Assembly: GCA_900290335.1 (NCBI GenBank)
Contig: OKRD01000113.1
Coordinates: 1-32,971, forward strand
Length of the DNA: 32,971 bases
Origin: Burkholderiales bacterium
GTDB lineage: Bacteria; Pseudomonadota; Gammaproteobacteria; Burkholderiales; Burkholderiaceae_F
Direction of reading: 5' to 3'
Below are positions 1-8,517 of this stretch, in pieces. Numbering within the stretch: position 1 is the stretch's first letter; each line of letters opens with the position of its first letter. The notes beneath the pieces are model-generated. The model did not search any database. It was given only the letters and a program-made list of their open reading frames with translations, and had not been told where the DNA came from. The translations under genes were made by a program, and so were the position numbers.

Positions 1-284
1 CCGCAAGACCGGCGAAAGGCGGCGCACACAGTAAGGGATGCCCACCGCAAGCCAAGAACAGCGCGTTGCGGCGCACGGTCGTCGAATTCCGCGCTAGCGC
101 CCACGGGTCGCGGGGGTGGAGATACCAAAGTTGACGATCTTGCAAAAGAGCTCGCGTAAGCGAGGCCCGTCCATGGCTGTACCTAGTTGGATGGAAACAC
201 CGGCAAGCCGCCCCGGCACGCCTCTGGCTCTTTGAAAACGCGGCGCGCAAGCCGGGACAGCAGCGCTTTCCCCCGGGGGCGCCC
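1..284. other. Left flank, no gene recognised
   Basis: About 280 bases before the ArsR promoter. An open frame antisense to this stretch and to the ArsR gene is rich in Arg, Ala and Pro and matches nothing I recognise. I see no RNA gene, repeat or clear terminator here. Confidence 0.5.
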
Positions 285-312
285 TTGACATGCAACCAAA
301 TGGTTGTATATT
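285..312 (+). promoter_or_regulatory. Promoter with repressor operator in its spacer
   Basis: A consensus -35 box TTGACA lies at 285-290, and a -10-like TATATT at 307-312 follows after 16 bases (TATTAA at 309-314 gives 18). The spacer holds a perfect inverted repeat, CAACCA (293-298), AA, TGGTTG (301-306). A repressor bound there would block RNA polymerase. The nearest gene encodes an ArsR-family repressor, so autoregulation is the natural inference. Transcription would begin near 319-321, at or next to the preferred GTG start codon, so the mRNA is probably leaderless. Confidence 0.8.
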
Positions 313-318
313 AATGCG

Positions 319-642
319 GTGGATGACGACCGTGTATTTCGCGCCCTGGCCGACGCGAGCCGGCGGCAGCTCCTTGATCGGCTGCACGCCAGAAATGGCC
401 AGAACGTGGGGGAACTCTGTCAGGGCATGGAAATGAGCCGCCAAGCGGTAGCGAAGCATCTTTTCATCCTGGAAGAGGCAAACCTGATTTCGGTGCGCCG
501 TCATGGGCGCGAAAAGCTGCATTTCATCAACCCCGTTCCGATCAACAGCATCGCGGAGCGTTGGATCAGCAAGTTCGAGGCGCCACGCCTGAATGCACTT
601 TCTGAACTCAAAAGGACCCTAGAAGGAAAAGATCATGGCTGA
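319..642 (+). CDS. ArsR-family winged-helix transcriptional repressor
   Basis: A 107-residue ArsR-type regulator. The N-terminal DRVFRALAD-SRRQLLDRL pattern opens the winged-helix fold, and the recognition helix is around residues 39-51 (SRQAVAKHLFIL). A wing follows, then the conserved NPVP...RWI-KFE tail seen in the ArsR subgroup that pairs with AHSA1 proteins. No metal-binding Cys pair is visible, so this is not a metal sensor of the ArsR/SmtB kind. I chose GTG at 319 because it gives the family N-terminus. The upstream in-frame TTG at 304 lies inside the operator and before the -10 box. The gene overlaps the downstream AHSA1 gene by 8 bases. It most likely represses its own operon; the inducer is unknown. 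Confidence 0.88.
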   Translation: MDDDRVFRALADASRRQLLDRLHARNGQNVGELCQGMEMSRQAVAKHLFILEEANLISVRRHGREKLHFINPVPINSIAERWISKFEAPRLNALSELKRTLEGKDHG

Positions 643-1078
643 TGCGAAAAGTAGTTTCGTCTACGTGACATATATCCGCACAACGCCGGAAGAGTTGTGG
701 GCTGCTCTGACCACCTCGGAGTTCATGAAGAAGTACTGGTTTGGGATGAACTTCGAAACCGATTGGAAGGCGGGGTCGCCTTGGAAGCTGATCTTCCCCG
801 ATGGCCGGATTGCCGATAGCGGCGAAATCGTCGAGGTCGACCGTCCGCGACGGATCGTACTCAAGTGGCGACACGAGCTTCGGCCGGAGCTGGCGGCTGA
901 GGGTTATGCGCGCTGCTCCATCGAGCTTGACCCGCAAGACGGCGCAGTGAAGCTGACCATCAGCCACACGATCGATCGCCGCGACTCGAAGGTAATCGAG
1001 GCCGTGTCCGGGGGTTGGCCGCGCATCCTCTCCAATCTCAAGTCGCTGCTCGAAACCGGCCAGATCGTTCTGCGCTAG
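635..1078 (+). CDS. SRPBCC / AHSA1-domain protein
   Basis: A 147-residue protein made almost entirely of one AHSA1-type START-like fold. It opens with the FVYVTYIRTTPEELW pattern and has the characteristic GSPWKLIFPDGRIADSGEIVE strand region, the PRRIVLKWRHE strand and a C-terminal helix ending in SLLETG. The family has a helix-grip cavity that binds hydrophobic ligands; no reaction can be assigned. ATG 635 is preceded by AGAAGGAAA and overlaps the end of the ArsR gene, so the two are translationally coupled. ArsR-AHSA1 pairs are common in proteobacteria and often sit beside DUF899 genes, as here. The protein is intact, unlike the genes after it. Confidence 0.88.
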   Translation: MADAKSSFVYVTYIRTTPEELWAALTTSEFMKKYWFGMNFETDWKAGSPWKLIFPDGRIADSGEIVEVDRPRRIVLKWRHELRPELAAEGYARCSIELDPQDGAVKLTISHTIDRRDSKVIEAVSGGWPRILSNLKSLLETGQIVLR

Positions 1079-1136
1079 GAGCGGTGCGGTCGGCCGAAGA
1101 GGTAGTTTGTGAATTCCTGCTATGGGGTGCGCCTCG

Positions 1137-1852
1137 ATGAGTCCCCACAGGATCGGAACTCGTACCGAATGGCTTCAGGAGCGCCTGGAGCTTCTGGCTG
1201 CGGAAAAGGAGCTGACACGCCGCGCCGACGAATTGGCGCGGCGGCGCAAAGATCTTCCCTGGGCGCGGGTGGAAAAGGAGTACGTGTTCGAAACCCGCAA
1301 GGAGCGCAGACGGCAGCGGAATTATTCGACGGTCGATCGCAGCTTCTCGACTACCACTTCCTGTTCGGCCCGACGGGGACCGCAGGATGCCCCACCTGCA
1401 CGCTGCATGCGGAAAGTTTCGACCGTGCCATCATCCCTCTCCATCAGCGCGACGTGACCATGGTGTGCGCATCGCGCGGGCCGCTCGCACAGCGCAACGC
1501 TTAGCAGCAACGCATAGAGTGGACCTTTCGTTGGGTGTCCTCCCTGGGAAGCGAGTTCAACTACGATTTCGGCGTGTCGTTATGCGCCGATGCCGGTCCG
1601 GATGCGGCGGTGTTCCATTTCCATACGCCATGGCGCCGATACAACGCCCAGGAGCATGGGGGTCTCAGCGCGTTCGCCTTGGAGCATGGCGTCGTCTATC
1701 ACACGTACTCGTGCTACGCACGTGGACTCGAAGCGTTCAATGCCACCTATCAGTTCCTAGACCGCGTTCCCCGCGGCCGCGCCGAAGACCAACTACGGTA
1801 GCCCCAGGCTTGGCTGCGTCGCAGGGACGAATACGGCGCCGGTAGCGTATAG
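1137..1852 (+). pseudogene. Broken DUF899 (thioredoxin-like) gene
   Basis: The remains of a DUF899-family gene, a thioredoxin-like fold of unknown function, normally one uninterrupted frame of about 230-250 codons. The start (MSPHRIGTR-EW, then EKELTRRADELARRRKDLPW and EKEYVFET) is in the frame of ATG 1137. From about 1285 homology moves to another frame (AAELFDGRSQLL, FGP, GCPTC, RDVTMV). That frame is cut by TAG at 1502-1504. It resumes with WTFRWVSSLGSEFNYDFGVS and VVYHTYSCYARGL, and is cut again by TAG at 1799-1801 before the family C-terminus (AWLRRRDEYG), ending at 1850-1852. One frameshift and two stops make it a clear pseudogene. The family assignment is from recognised motifs. Confidence 0.85.
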
Positions 1853-2019
1853 CGCATTGCAGCCCCCGCGCGCCTGGAAGGCCCCGCTAAGATCGTAGGC
1901 GAAGTACGATGAACGCGCCCGATCCAAACCTCGACGGGGAGGCGGCGGAGGACATTTGGACCTCTCCCCACTGGGCCGGCACGAAGAAGATGTTCCAGGG
2001 CAGTCGTGGATCCGCGACG

Positions 2020-2306
2020 ATGATTGCTACCCAGCGTGAAACGGCGGGCGGCTCCGCTGCAAGCGGCACTGCGGCCGCCCTCGGCGCAGCCGCCTGGCTA
2101 TGCCTCGCGCCGCGCCGACCTTCGCGATCATGGCGCTAAATGCCGGTGTTCTTGGTGGCGGTCCGCCGGATATGCTCTGCTCGGCCGCGCATGATGCGTG
2201 ACCTCTGAGCGGAATGGTCCCGATGTACTTGCTGAGGAGTGCCTTCCATTCGGCGCCTTGGCGCAAGCTGATCTGCCGCCGACGAAGCGGTGCTCGCCGG
2301 TCCTGA
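2020..2306 (+). pseudogene. Remnant of a small membrane protein gene
   Basis: A decayed reading frame. The first part, from ATG 2020, reads MIATQRETAGG... into a hydrophobic segment (AAALGAAAWLCLA). The frame then slips near 2105-2115. The continuation reads APTFAIMALNAGVLGGGPPDMLC, then HDA, a TGA stop near 2200, then PLSGMVPMYLL and SAFHSAPW, ending at TGA 2304-2306. This resembles a small hypothetical membrane protein family I recall from proteobacterial genomes with the same SPLSGMVPMYLLMSAFHSAPW core, but I cannot verify that match here. The frameshift and the internal stop inside an otherwise coherent protein argue for decay rather than a chance frame. Function unknown. Confidence 0.6.
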
Positions 2307-3064
2307 TCCGGCATGCGCCAGATCGAGCGGCGCCGAACCTTCCTCGCCCGTGAACACTCTCAGGCGGTGACGAGCAGCGCCGCCTTGCGTTCGAGCCAAC
2401 AGGTCGGCCCGTACAGCAGGACAGGGAAAATAGGGAAATTCCCGACGGACTTTGGCCAGGTGCAAAACTCCTTGGCGTACCAGGAGATGGCATCTCCAGA
2501 GCCCGGCGGACGCTATTTTTCTCGTCCGTGGTGCGCCCCACGCAAGGCCCTGGCGTAACCTCATCGAACCCGCCGATGGCGGCCCCGCCTCGACCGTGCG
2601 GGTGCGAGTAGTGCCAGGCGCCACGATCATCCAATACCGGGATGGCAGTGTTCTCCCGGGGGCGGGAGAGGAACCGTTGGCTCGCTCGTGCCTCTTTCGT
2701 CTTCCCTGGTTGCATTTGCTCACCAATTCGGATGGGCAAAACACCTCTATTGGTTAGAAAATCCGCGGGGCCGCGGTCCGACCCCGGGCGACGGCTGACC
2801 GATCGGCCGGTCTGCGCAAGGTCCGCCGTGCCCGTCCGCCAGAGCTGCTGCCCCTGGGTCAGGCAAAATGCAAGGGTACGGCCGGGTTGCCCGTGCGTGC
2901 GGCAGGTCACTACCAAACCAACGGGCGAGCTCGTTCTTTTTGGAGGGCGGCGGCCTTGTCTTTGCCCGAGACAGGTACAGTGGGACACGAACGCCCGAGC
3001 CGGCGGGCGCGGCCATTTGGCGACCGTATCTTGGGTACGCGGGTAACAGAAGTGGACAATTCGC
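2307..3064. other. Gene-poor stretch, no recognisable gene
   Basis: About 750 bases with no frame that reads like a protein. Long open frames exist antisense, one running past 2128-3330, but they are dominated by Arg, Pro, Gly and Ala and cover the start of the real serine hydrolase gene. No insertion-sequence ends, tRNA or repeat array was found. It follows two pseudogenes, so it may be older decayed sequence. A perfect short palindrome, TCGCATGATGCGA, sits at 3061-3073 over the start codon of the next gene. Confidence 0.55.
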
Positions 3065-4354
3065 ATGATGCGAAAACCGTATAGCCGACGGGCGCTGTTG
3101 CGAGAAGTCGGTGCCAGCGCCACGCTTGGCAGCCTGGGGCTGCTGGGCGCTTGCACGGTGCTAAACGATGGTCCGGCGCCGCGGCCCGGACAAGAGCTCA
3201 TCGCAAGCAATCCGCTCAACACCATGCCCTGGAACCAGGCGCCGACGTTCCGCAACATAGATCGCCTGGCGCCCACCCGGACAATCGCCCGCGGCCCCTC
3301 GGCCTTGCCACTGCCGGTGCACAGCGTCAACCTGGCGTCCCTGCGCTATACCCACGAACAGCAAACCTACACGGTCGACGAATACATGCGTCGCAACCGG
3401 ACCACGGGTCTGCTGGTCCTAAAAGGGGGCGCCATTGCGCTCGAGCGCTACGACATGGGCAACACTGCCGAAACCCGCTGGACCTCGTTTTCGGTGGCCA
3501 AATCGGTGACCTCGACGCTGGTCGGCGCGGCCCTCAAGGATGGCAGCATCGCGAGCCTGGATGAGCGCGTGGTCAAGTACGTGCCGCAGCTCAAGGGCAG
3601 CGCCTTCGAAGACTGTTGCATCGAGCACTTGCTCAACATGACCTCCGGCGTGCGCTGGGAGGAGGACTACAGCATCTTTCGCGAATCCGACATCGTGCGG
3701 TTCGAGCGGGCTATCGCGTCCCAGCGAAGCGGCGCGGTGATGGAACTGCTGCGCACGCGGCCCAGGGCGGGGGCGCCGGGCAGCGTGTTCAACTACAGCA
3801 CCGGCGACACCTATGTCCTGGGTGCCATCGTGGCCGCCGCGACCAGCACGACCTTGAGCGACTACCTCTCAAGCAAGATCTGGGCGCGGCTGGGAATGGA
3901 GCGCGATGGCTACTGGCTGCTCGATGCTCCCAACGGCCTCGAAACGGGCGGTGACAACTTCAGCGCCACCTTGCGGGACTACGCGCGCTTTGGCCTGTTC
4001 TTCCTGCGCGAGGGAGTGATAGGCGACGACGAAGTGCTGCCTGCCGGATGGCGCGACTACGCAACGCGGCCCCATGGCGCGGTCAACGGGTACGGACGGG
4101 TTGATCCGGACGACCCTGACGATCCGCTGGGGTACGGCTATCAGTGGTGGTCGTTTCCGACCGGGGCGGAGGCGCTGCCCTTTCACGACGGGGCCTTTAC
4201 CGCCGAAGGCATCTTCGGCCAGTTCATCTACATCAACCCCAAGCAAGACATCGTGGCCGTCGTGTGGAGCGCTTGGCGCTCGCCTTGGGACGACCGCGAG
4301 GAGCGGGAAACCTACAGCATGATCGGCGCGGCCACCGCCATGCTGCGATCCTGA
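3065..4354 (+). CDS. Secreted serine hydrolase, class C beta-lactamase-like
   Basis: A 429-residue hydrolase of the beta-lactamase/esterase/6-aminohexanoate-dimer hydrolase superfamily. The N-terminus has a twin-arginine-like SRRALLREVG followed by a hydrophobic run and a lipobox ending at Cys30 (LLGAC), so it is probably exported, perhaps by Tat, and lipid-anchored. The nucleophile motif SxxK is S143-VA-K146, and the second catalytic motif YxT/N is at Y244 (FNYSTGD). The C-terminal half has the expected GYGYQWW and GIFGQFIYINP strands. The nylon-oligomer hydrolase NylB belongs to this group, but the substrate here cannot be read from sequence. Two adjacent ATG codons (3065, 3068) are possible starts; the ribosome-binding site is weak (GTGGA). 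It stands alone. Confidence 0.85.
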   Translation: MMRKPYSRRALLREVGASATLGSLGLLGACTVLNDGPAPRPGQELIASNPLNTMPWNQAPTFRNIDRLAPTRTIARGPSALPLPVHSVNLASLRYTHEQQTYTVDEYMRRNRTTGLLVLKGGAIALERYDMGNTAETRWTSFSVAKSVTSTLVGAALKDGSIASLDERVVKYVPQLKGSAFEDCCIEHLLNMTSGVRWEEDYSIFRESDIVRFERAIASQRSGAVMELLRTRPRAGAPGSVFNYSTGDTYVLGAIVAAATSTTLSDYLSSKIWARLGMERDGYWLLDAPNGLETGGDNFSATLRDYARFGLFFLREGVIGDDEVLPAGWRDYATRPHGAVNGYGRVDPDDPDDPLGYGYQWWSFPTGAEALPFHDGAFTAEGIFGQFIYINPKQDIVAVVWSAWRSPWDDREERETYSMIGAATAMLRS

Positions 4355-4646
4355 GGCGCCGCTCGCATCGCCGCGGTCCACAGGCCCCCGAGGCCGGCTC
4401 CGGCAGCGATTCTCCGACCTGCCGTTGGACGCTTGCCGCGATGCAACAACGAGCTGCCCGCACGTTGGAGAGCGGCACGTGCAACACCGAAAGCAAGGTT
4501 TCCATGGGATGATTGCCGTGCGTTGAGGCGCCTCGCTTGCGACGCTCCCGACGTGGCCCCGCGCCAGTGGGCACGGGGACGCCGGCGACGGCGGACGATG
4601 GCTGCGGACCAGGCGGCAGGACACGCCGGGCCGCGAGGAGAACCTG

Positions 4647-6608
4647 GTGGCACAGGAGGGCAGGGCGCCGCAGACCGCCGACACTTTTCCACGGCTGCTG
4701 CTCTGGCACGCGCGCGTGCGGCCCAACCATCCGGCCTTGCGCGAAAAAGATCTTGGCGTCTGGCAGACCTGGACCTGGTCGCAACTTGCCGCCGAGGTGC
4801 GCGTGCTCGCCGCGGCCCTGCACCGGCTCGGACTCGCGCGCGGTGGCCACGTGGCGATCATCGGCGAGAACCGGCCGCGCCTATATGCCGCGATGCTCGC
4901 GACCCAGTCGCTCGGCGCGGTCCCGGTACCGATGTACCAGGACGCGACCGCCGCGCAGATGGTGTACGTCTTCGAGGACGCCCAGATCGAGTTTGCCATC
5001 GTCGAGGGCCAGGAACAGGTCGACAAGGTGCTCGAGGTGCGCGAGCAGTACCCGGCGCTGGCGCACATCGTCTTCGAAGACCCGCGCGGGCTGCGCAACT
5101 ATGACCAGCCAGGCCTGGTGTCCTACGACGAGCTGCGCCGGCGCGGCGCCGAGTTCGCCGCCACCCGCCCGGGGTTCTTCGACGAGCAGATTGCCCGCGG
5201 GGCGGGCAGCGACACCGCGGCGCTGTTCTATACCTCGGGAACCACCGGGCGGCCCAAGGGCGTGGTCCAGACCCACGCGGCGCTGATCGATCGCGCGCGA
5301 GTCGCGACCGAGTTCGACCGCCTGGGGCCCGACGAGGACGTGCTGGCCTACCTGCCGCTCGCCTGGATCGGGCAGAACATCTTCTCCTACGCGCAGGCGC
5401 TGTTCACCGGCTACACCGTCAACTGTCCGGAGTCGCCCTCGACCGTGTCCAACGACATGCGCGAGATCGGCCCGACCTACTATTTCGCGCCCCCGCGGGT
5501 GTTCGAAGGCATGCTGACGCAGGTGATGATCCGGATGGAGGACGCTGGACGCATCAAGCGCGCTCTGTTCCACCACTTCATGGAAGTCGGCCGCCACGTC
5601 GGCGGCCGTATTCTGGACCGCAAGCCGGTGGGCGCCGCGATGCGCCTGTGGTACGCCCTGGGCGACGTGCTGGTCTACGGGCCGCTGCGCAACCAGCTCG
5701 GCCTGAGCCGGGTCAAGGTGGCGTATACCGCCGGCGAGGCGATCGGGCCGGACCTATTCTCCTTCTACCGCTCGCTCGGGGTCAACCTCAAGCAGCTGTA
5801 CGGCTCGACCGAGACCGCGGTGTTCGTCTGCATGCAACCCGACGGTCAGGTGCGCGCCGACTCGGTCGGGCCGCCGGTCGCAGGGGTCGAGCTGCGCATC
5901 GCCGACAACGGCGAGGTGCTGGTGCGCAGCCCGGGGCTGCTCAAGGAATACCATCGCAATCCGCAGGCCACGGCCGAGGTGCGCGACGCCGAAGGCTGGT
6001 TCCATACCGGTGACGCCGGGCTGCTCGATGCCGATGGCCACCTGCGCATCATCGACCGTGCCGCCGATGTCGGCCACCTGGCCGACGGCACGCTCTTCGC
6101 CCCCAAGTACATCGAGAACAAGCTCAAGTTCTTTCCGCAGATCAAGGAAGCGGTCGCCTTCGGCGACGGCCGCGAACAGGTGTGTGCCTTCCTCAACATC
6201 GACTTGGAGGCCGTCGGCAACTGGGCGGAGCGCCGCGGGCTGGCCTACGCGGGCTACGTCGACCTGGCCACCAAGCCCGAGGTGCTGGATCTGGTCGCCG
6301 GCTGCGTCGACAAGGTCAATGCCGACCTGGCGGCCGACCCGCTGCTGGCCAATTCACAGATTCGCCGCTTCCTGGTACTGCACAAGGAGCTCGACCCTGA
6401 CGACGACGAGCTGACCAGGACGCGCAAGGTGCGGCGGCGCTTCATCGCCCAAAAGTACCAGGTGCTGGTCGATGCCCTATATGGCGGACGCGATTCGCAG
6501 TACCTCGAGACCGAGGTGCGCTTCGAGGACGGCCGCCTCGGCAAGGTCGCCGCGACGCTCGCGCTGCGCACGGCCAAGGCCTTTGCGCCGGTCGCACGGG
6601 CCGCATGA
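4647..6608 (+). CDS. Long-chain fatty acid-CoA ligase (AMP-forming)
   Basis: A 653-residue adenylate-forming enzyme of the long-chain acyl-CoA synthetase type. It would activate a carboxylic acid with ATP to an acyl-adenylate and then the CoA thioester. The ATP/AMP loop [10 protein letters not shown] is at residues 196-205. YGSTETAVF and the GWFHTGDAG hinge region follow, with a C-terminal domain ending near AFAPVARAA. The length fits the family. GTG 4647 is preceded by GAGGAG six bases upstream. It is the first gene of an operon with a Liv-type transporter and a PaaK-like ligase, so its substrate is probably the imported compound or a product of it. The chain length or aromatic nature of that substrate cannot be told. 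Confidence 0.9.
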   Translation: MAQEGRAPQTADTFPRLLLWHARVRPNHPALREKDLGVWQTWTWSQLAAEVRVLAAALHRLGLARGGHVAIIGENRPRLYAAMLATQSLGAVPVPMYQDATAAQMVYVFEDAQIEFAIVEGQEQVDKVLEVREQYPALAHIVFEDPRGLRNYDQPGLVSYDELRRRGAEFAATRPGFFDEQIARGAGSDTAALFYTSGTTGRPKGVVQTHAALIDRARVATEFDRLGPDEDVLAYLPLAWIGQNIFSYAQALFTGYTVNCPESPSTVSNDMREIGPTYYFAPPRVFEGMLTQVMIRMEDAGRIKRALFHHFMEVGRHVGGRILDRKPVGAAMRLWYALGDVLVYGPLRNQLGLSRVKVAYTAGEAIGPDLFSFYRSLGVNLKQLYGSTETAVFVCMQPDGQVRADSVGPPVAGVELRIADNGEVLVRSPGLLKEYHRNPQATAEVRDAEGWFHTGDAGLLDADGHLRIIDRAADVGHLADGTLFAPKYIENKLKFFPQIKEAVAFGDGREQVCAFLNIDLEAVGNWAERRGLAYAGYVDLATKPEVLDLVAGCVDKVNADLAADPLLANSQIRRFLVLHKELDPDDDELTRTRKVRRRFIAQKYQVLVDALYGGRDSQYLETEVRFEDGRLGKVAATLALRTAKAFAPVARAA

Positions 6609-6660
6609 GCCGCCACCTCTGCGGCACGCGGGGCAGCAAGGCGCAGGGAGTGCGCCTGCC

Positions 6661-7449
6661 GTGACCCGCGGGGAACAAATCGGCGACGTGCTGCTGCAGG
6701 TCGAACATGCCTCGCTGACGTTCGGCGGCGTCAAGGCGCTGGCCGACATCTCCTTCGACGTGCGCGAGCACGAAATTCGCGCCATCATCGGCCCCAACGG
6801 CGCAGGCAAGAGTTCGCTGCTCAACCTGATCAACGGGGTCTACACGCCAGTCGCCGGCACGATCAGCTACCGCGGCCGGGTGCGCCCACGCATGCATCCC
6901 TACGATGCCGCACGCCTGGGGATCGCGCGCACCTTCCAGAGCCTGGCGCTGTTCAAGGGCATGAGCGTGCTCGACAACATCATGACCGGGCGCACGCTCA
7001 AGATGCACGCGGGTCTGCTCGCCCAGGCGCTGCACATCGGCCCGGCGGCGCGCGAGGAGATCGAGCACCGCAAGGTGGTCGAGCGGATCATCGACTTTCT
7101 CGAGATCCAGGCCTATCGGCGCCAGCCCGTGGGCAGCCTTTCCTACGGGCTGCAAAAGCGCGTCGACCTGGGCCGGGCCTTAGCGCTCGAGCCCCAGCTG
7201 CTGCTGCTCGACGAGCCGATGGCGGGAATGAATCTCGAGGAGAAGCAGGACATGTGCCGCTTCATTCTCGATGTCAACGAGGAATTCGGCACCACCATCG
7301 TGCTGATCGAGCACGACATGGGCGTGGTGATGGACATCTCCGACCGGGTGGTCGTTCTGGACTACGGGCGCAAGATCGGCGACGGCACGCCCGAGGAGGT
7401 TCGCGCCAACCCGGAGGTCATCAATGCCTACCTCGGGGTCGCGCACTGA
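6661..7449 (+). CDS. livG: Branched-chain amino acid-type ABC transporter ATPase (LivG-like)
   Basis: A 262-residue cytoplasmic ATPase of a Liv-type importer. Walker A is GPNGAGKS (44-51), the signature is LSYGLQK (160-166) in place of the usual LSYGxQR, and Walker B is LLLLDEP (180-186). The His switch lies in LIEHDMG. The LivG-type C-terminus ([18 protein letters not shown]) is present. I chose GTG 6661 because the upstream frame overlaps the ligase gene and lacks homology; GGGAG lies about 10 bases before it. The gene starts 52 bases after the acyl-CoA ligase and shares its operon. The name reflects family, not proven amino acid transport: such systems also carry aromatic and short organic acids. 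Confidence 0.92.
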   Translation: MTRGEQIGDVLLQVEHASLTFGGVKALADISFDVREHEIRAIIGPNGAGKSSLLNLINGVYTPVAGTISYRGRVRPRMHPYDAARLGIARTFQSLALFKGMSVLDNIMTGRTLKMHAGLLAQALHIGPAAREEIEHRKVVERIIDFLEIQAYRRQPVGSLSYGLQKRVDLGRALALEPQLLLLDEPMAGMNLEEKQDMCRFILDVNEEFGTTIVLIEHDMGVVMDISDRVVVLDYGRKIGDGTPEEVRANPEVINAYLGVAH

Positions 7450-7473
7450 GCGCGGCGGCGCCAGGCGAAGCGC

Positions 7474-8502
7474 ATGAGCATGTATCACACGACCGCGCAA
7501 CTGCGGCACAACTGGCCGGTAGTGCTGCTGGCCACCTTGCTCGCCGCCGGCCTGGCGGCGCCGCTGGCCTCGGGCGCGGCGACCAGCGGATTCTTTCTCG
7601 AGGTGCTGCTCGGCGGCCTGATGGCGGGGGTGCTGTATTCGCTGGTGGCACTGGGCTTCGTGCTGATTTACAAGGCCTCGGGGGTGTTCAACTTCGCCCA
7701 GGGCGCCATGGTGCTGTTCGCGGCCCTGGCGGCGGCCCGGCTGGCCGAACACATGCCCCTGGCGCTGGCGGCAACGCTGGCCCTGCTGCTCATGATCGCC
7801 TTCGCCTGGCTGGTCGAGCGCATCGTACTGCGGCCGCTGGTCAACCAGAGCGCGGTGGCGCTGCTGATGGCCACCCTGGGCATCAGCACTTTCCTCGAGG
7901 GATTCGGCCAGGCGCTCTGGGGTAGTGCCATCTACAGCATCAACCTGGGCCTTTCCAAGGAACCAATGATCCTCGGCGCGCAACTCTTCGAGGGCGGGAT
8001 TCTCGTCAGCCGCGACGACCTGGTGGCAACGAGCGTAGTGGGCGCCTTGGTCCTCGTCCTGGGGCTGTTCTTCCAGAAGACCGCGACCGGACGGGCGCTG
8101 CGCGCCGTTGCCGACGATCACCTGGCGGCGCAGTCGATCGGCATCCCGCTCAACCGCATCTGGGTGATCGTCTGGTCCGTTGCCGGTTTCGTCGCGCTGG
8201 TCGCCGGGCTGGTCTGGGGTTCGAAGCTCGGCGTGCAGTTTTCGCTCTCGGAGGTGGCGCTCAAGGGGCTGCCGGTGGCAATCCTCGGCGGGCTGACCTC
8301 GGTTCCCGGCGCGATCATCGGCGGCCTGATCATCGGCGTGGGCGAGAAGTTCGCCGAGGTTTTCCTTGGCCAGGCGCTGGCCCGCTGGTTCCACCTGCAA
8401 GGTGGCGGCATCGAAAACTGGTTCGCCTACGTGCTGGTGCTTGCCTTCTTGCTGGTGCGGCCCGAGGGCCTGTTCGGCGAGCGCCACATCGACCGCGTCT
8501 GA
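7474..8502 (+). CDS. livH: Branched-chain amino acid-type ABC permease (LivH-like)
   Basis: A 342-residue inner-membrane permease of the LivH family with many hydrophobic segments. The family core GGLMAGVLYSLVALGFVLIYKASGVFNFAQGAM is readily recognised in pieces (LIYKASGVFNFAQG near residues 62-75), as is the conserved cytoplasmic loop around RAVADD--AAQSIGI and the GLPVAILGGLTSVPGAIIGG segment near the C-terminus. It would pair with the LivM-like protein to form the channel. The N-terminus has a slightly long extra segment before the first family helix. It begins 24 bases after livG and is followed 15 bases later by livM. Confidence 0.92.
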   Translation: MSMYHTTAQLRHNWPVVLLATLLAAGLAAPLASGAATSGFFLEVLLGGLMAGVLYSLVALGFVLIYKASGVFNFAQGAMVLFAALAAARLAEHMPLALAATLALLLMIAFAWLVERIVLRPLVNQSAVALLMATLGISTFLEGFGQALWGSAIYSINLGLSKEPMILGAQLFEGGILVSRDDLVATSVVGALVLVLGLFFQKTATGRALRAVADDHLAAQSIGIPLNRIWVIVWSVAGFVALVAGLVWGSKLGVQFSLSEVALKGLPVAILGGLTSVPGAIIGGLIIGVGEKFAEVFLGQALARWFHLQGGGIENWFAYVLVLAFLLVRPEGLFGERHIDRV

Positions 8503-8517
8503 GGCGCCGGGGAACCG

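Noticed and set aside
304-318. TTG start at 304 for the ArsR gene
   Set aside because: It lies inside the operator half-site and before the -10 box, and the added residues are not family-like; GTG 319 gives the expected N-terminus.
1502-1801. Both stops in the DUF899 remnant are TAG, suggesting amber readthrough or recoding
   Set aside because: The same gene also has a frameshift, and other genes in the window use ordinary stops including TAG (for example coxL and the DUF899 neighbour), so simple decay explains it.
2128-3330. 400-codon open frame on the minus strand
   Set aside because: It is rich in Arg, Pro, Gly and Ser, has no recognisable domain and covers the start of the serine hydrolase gene; typical of a chance frame in GC-rich DNA.
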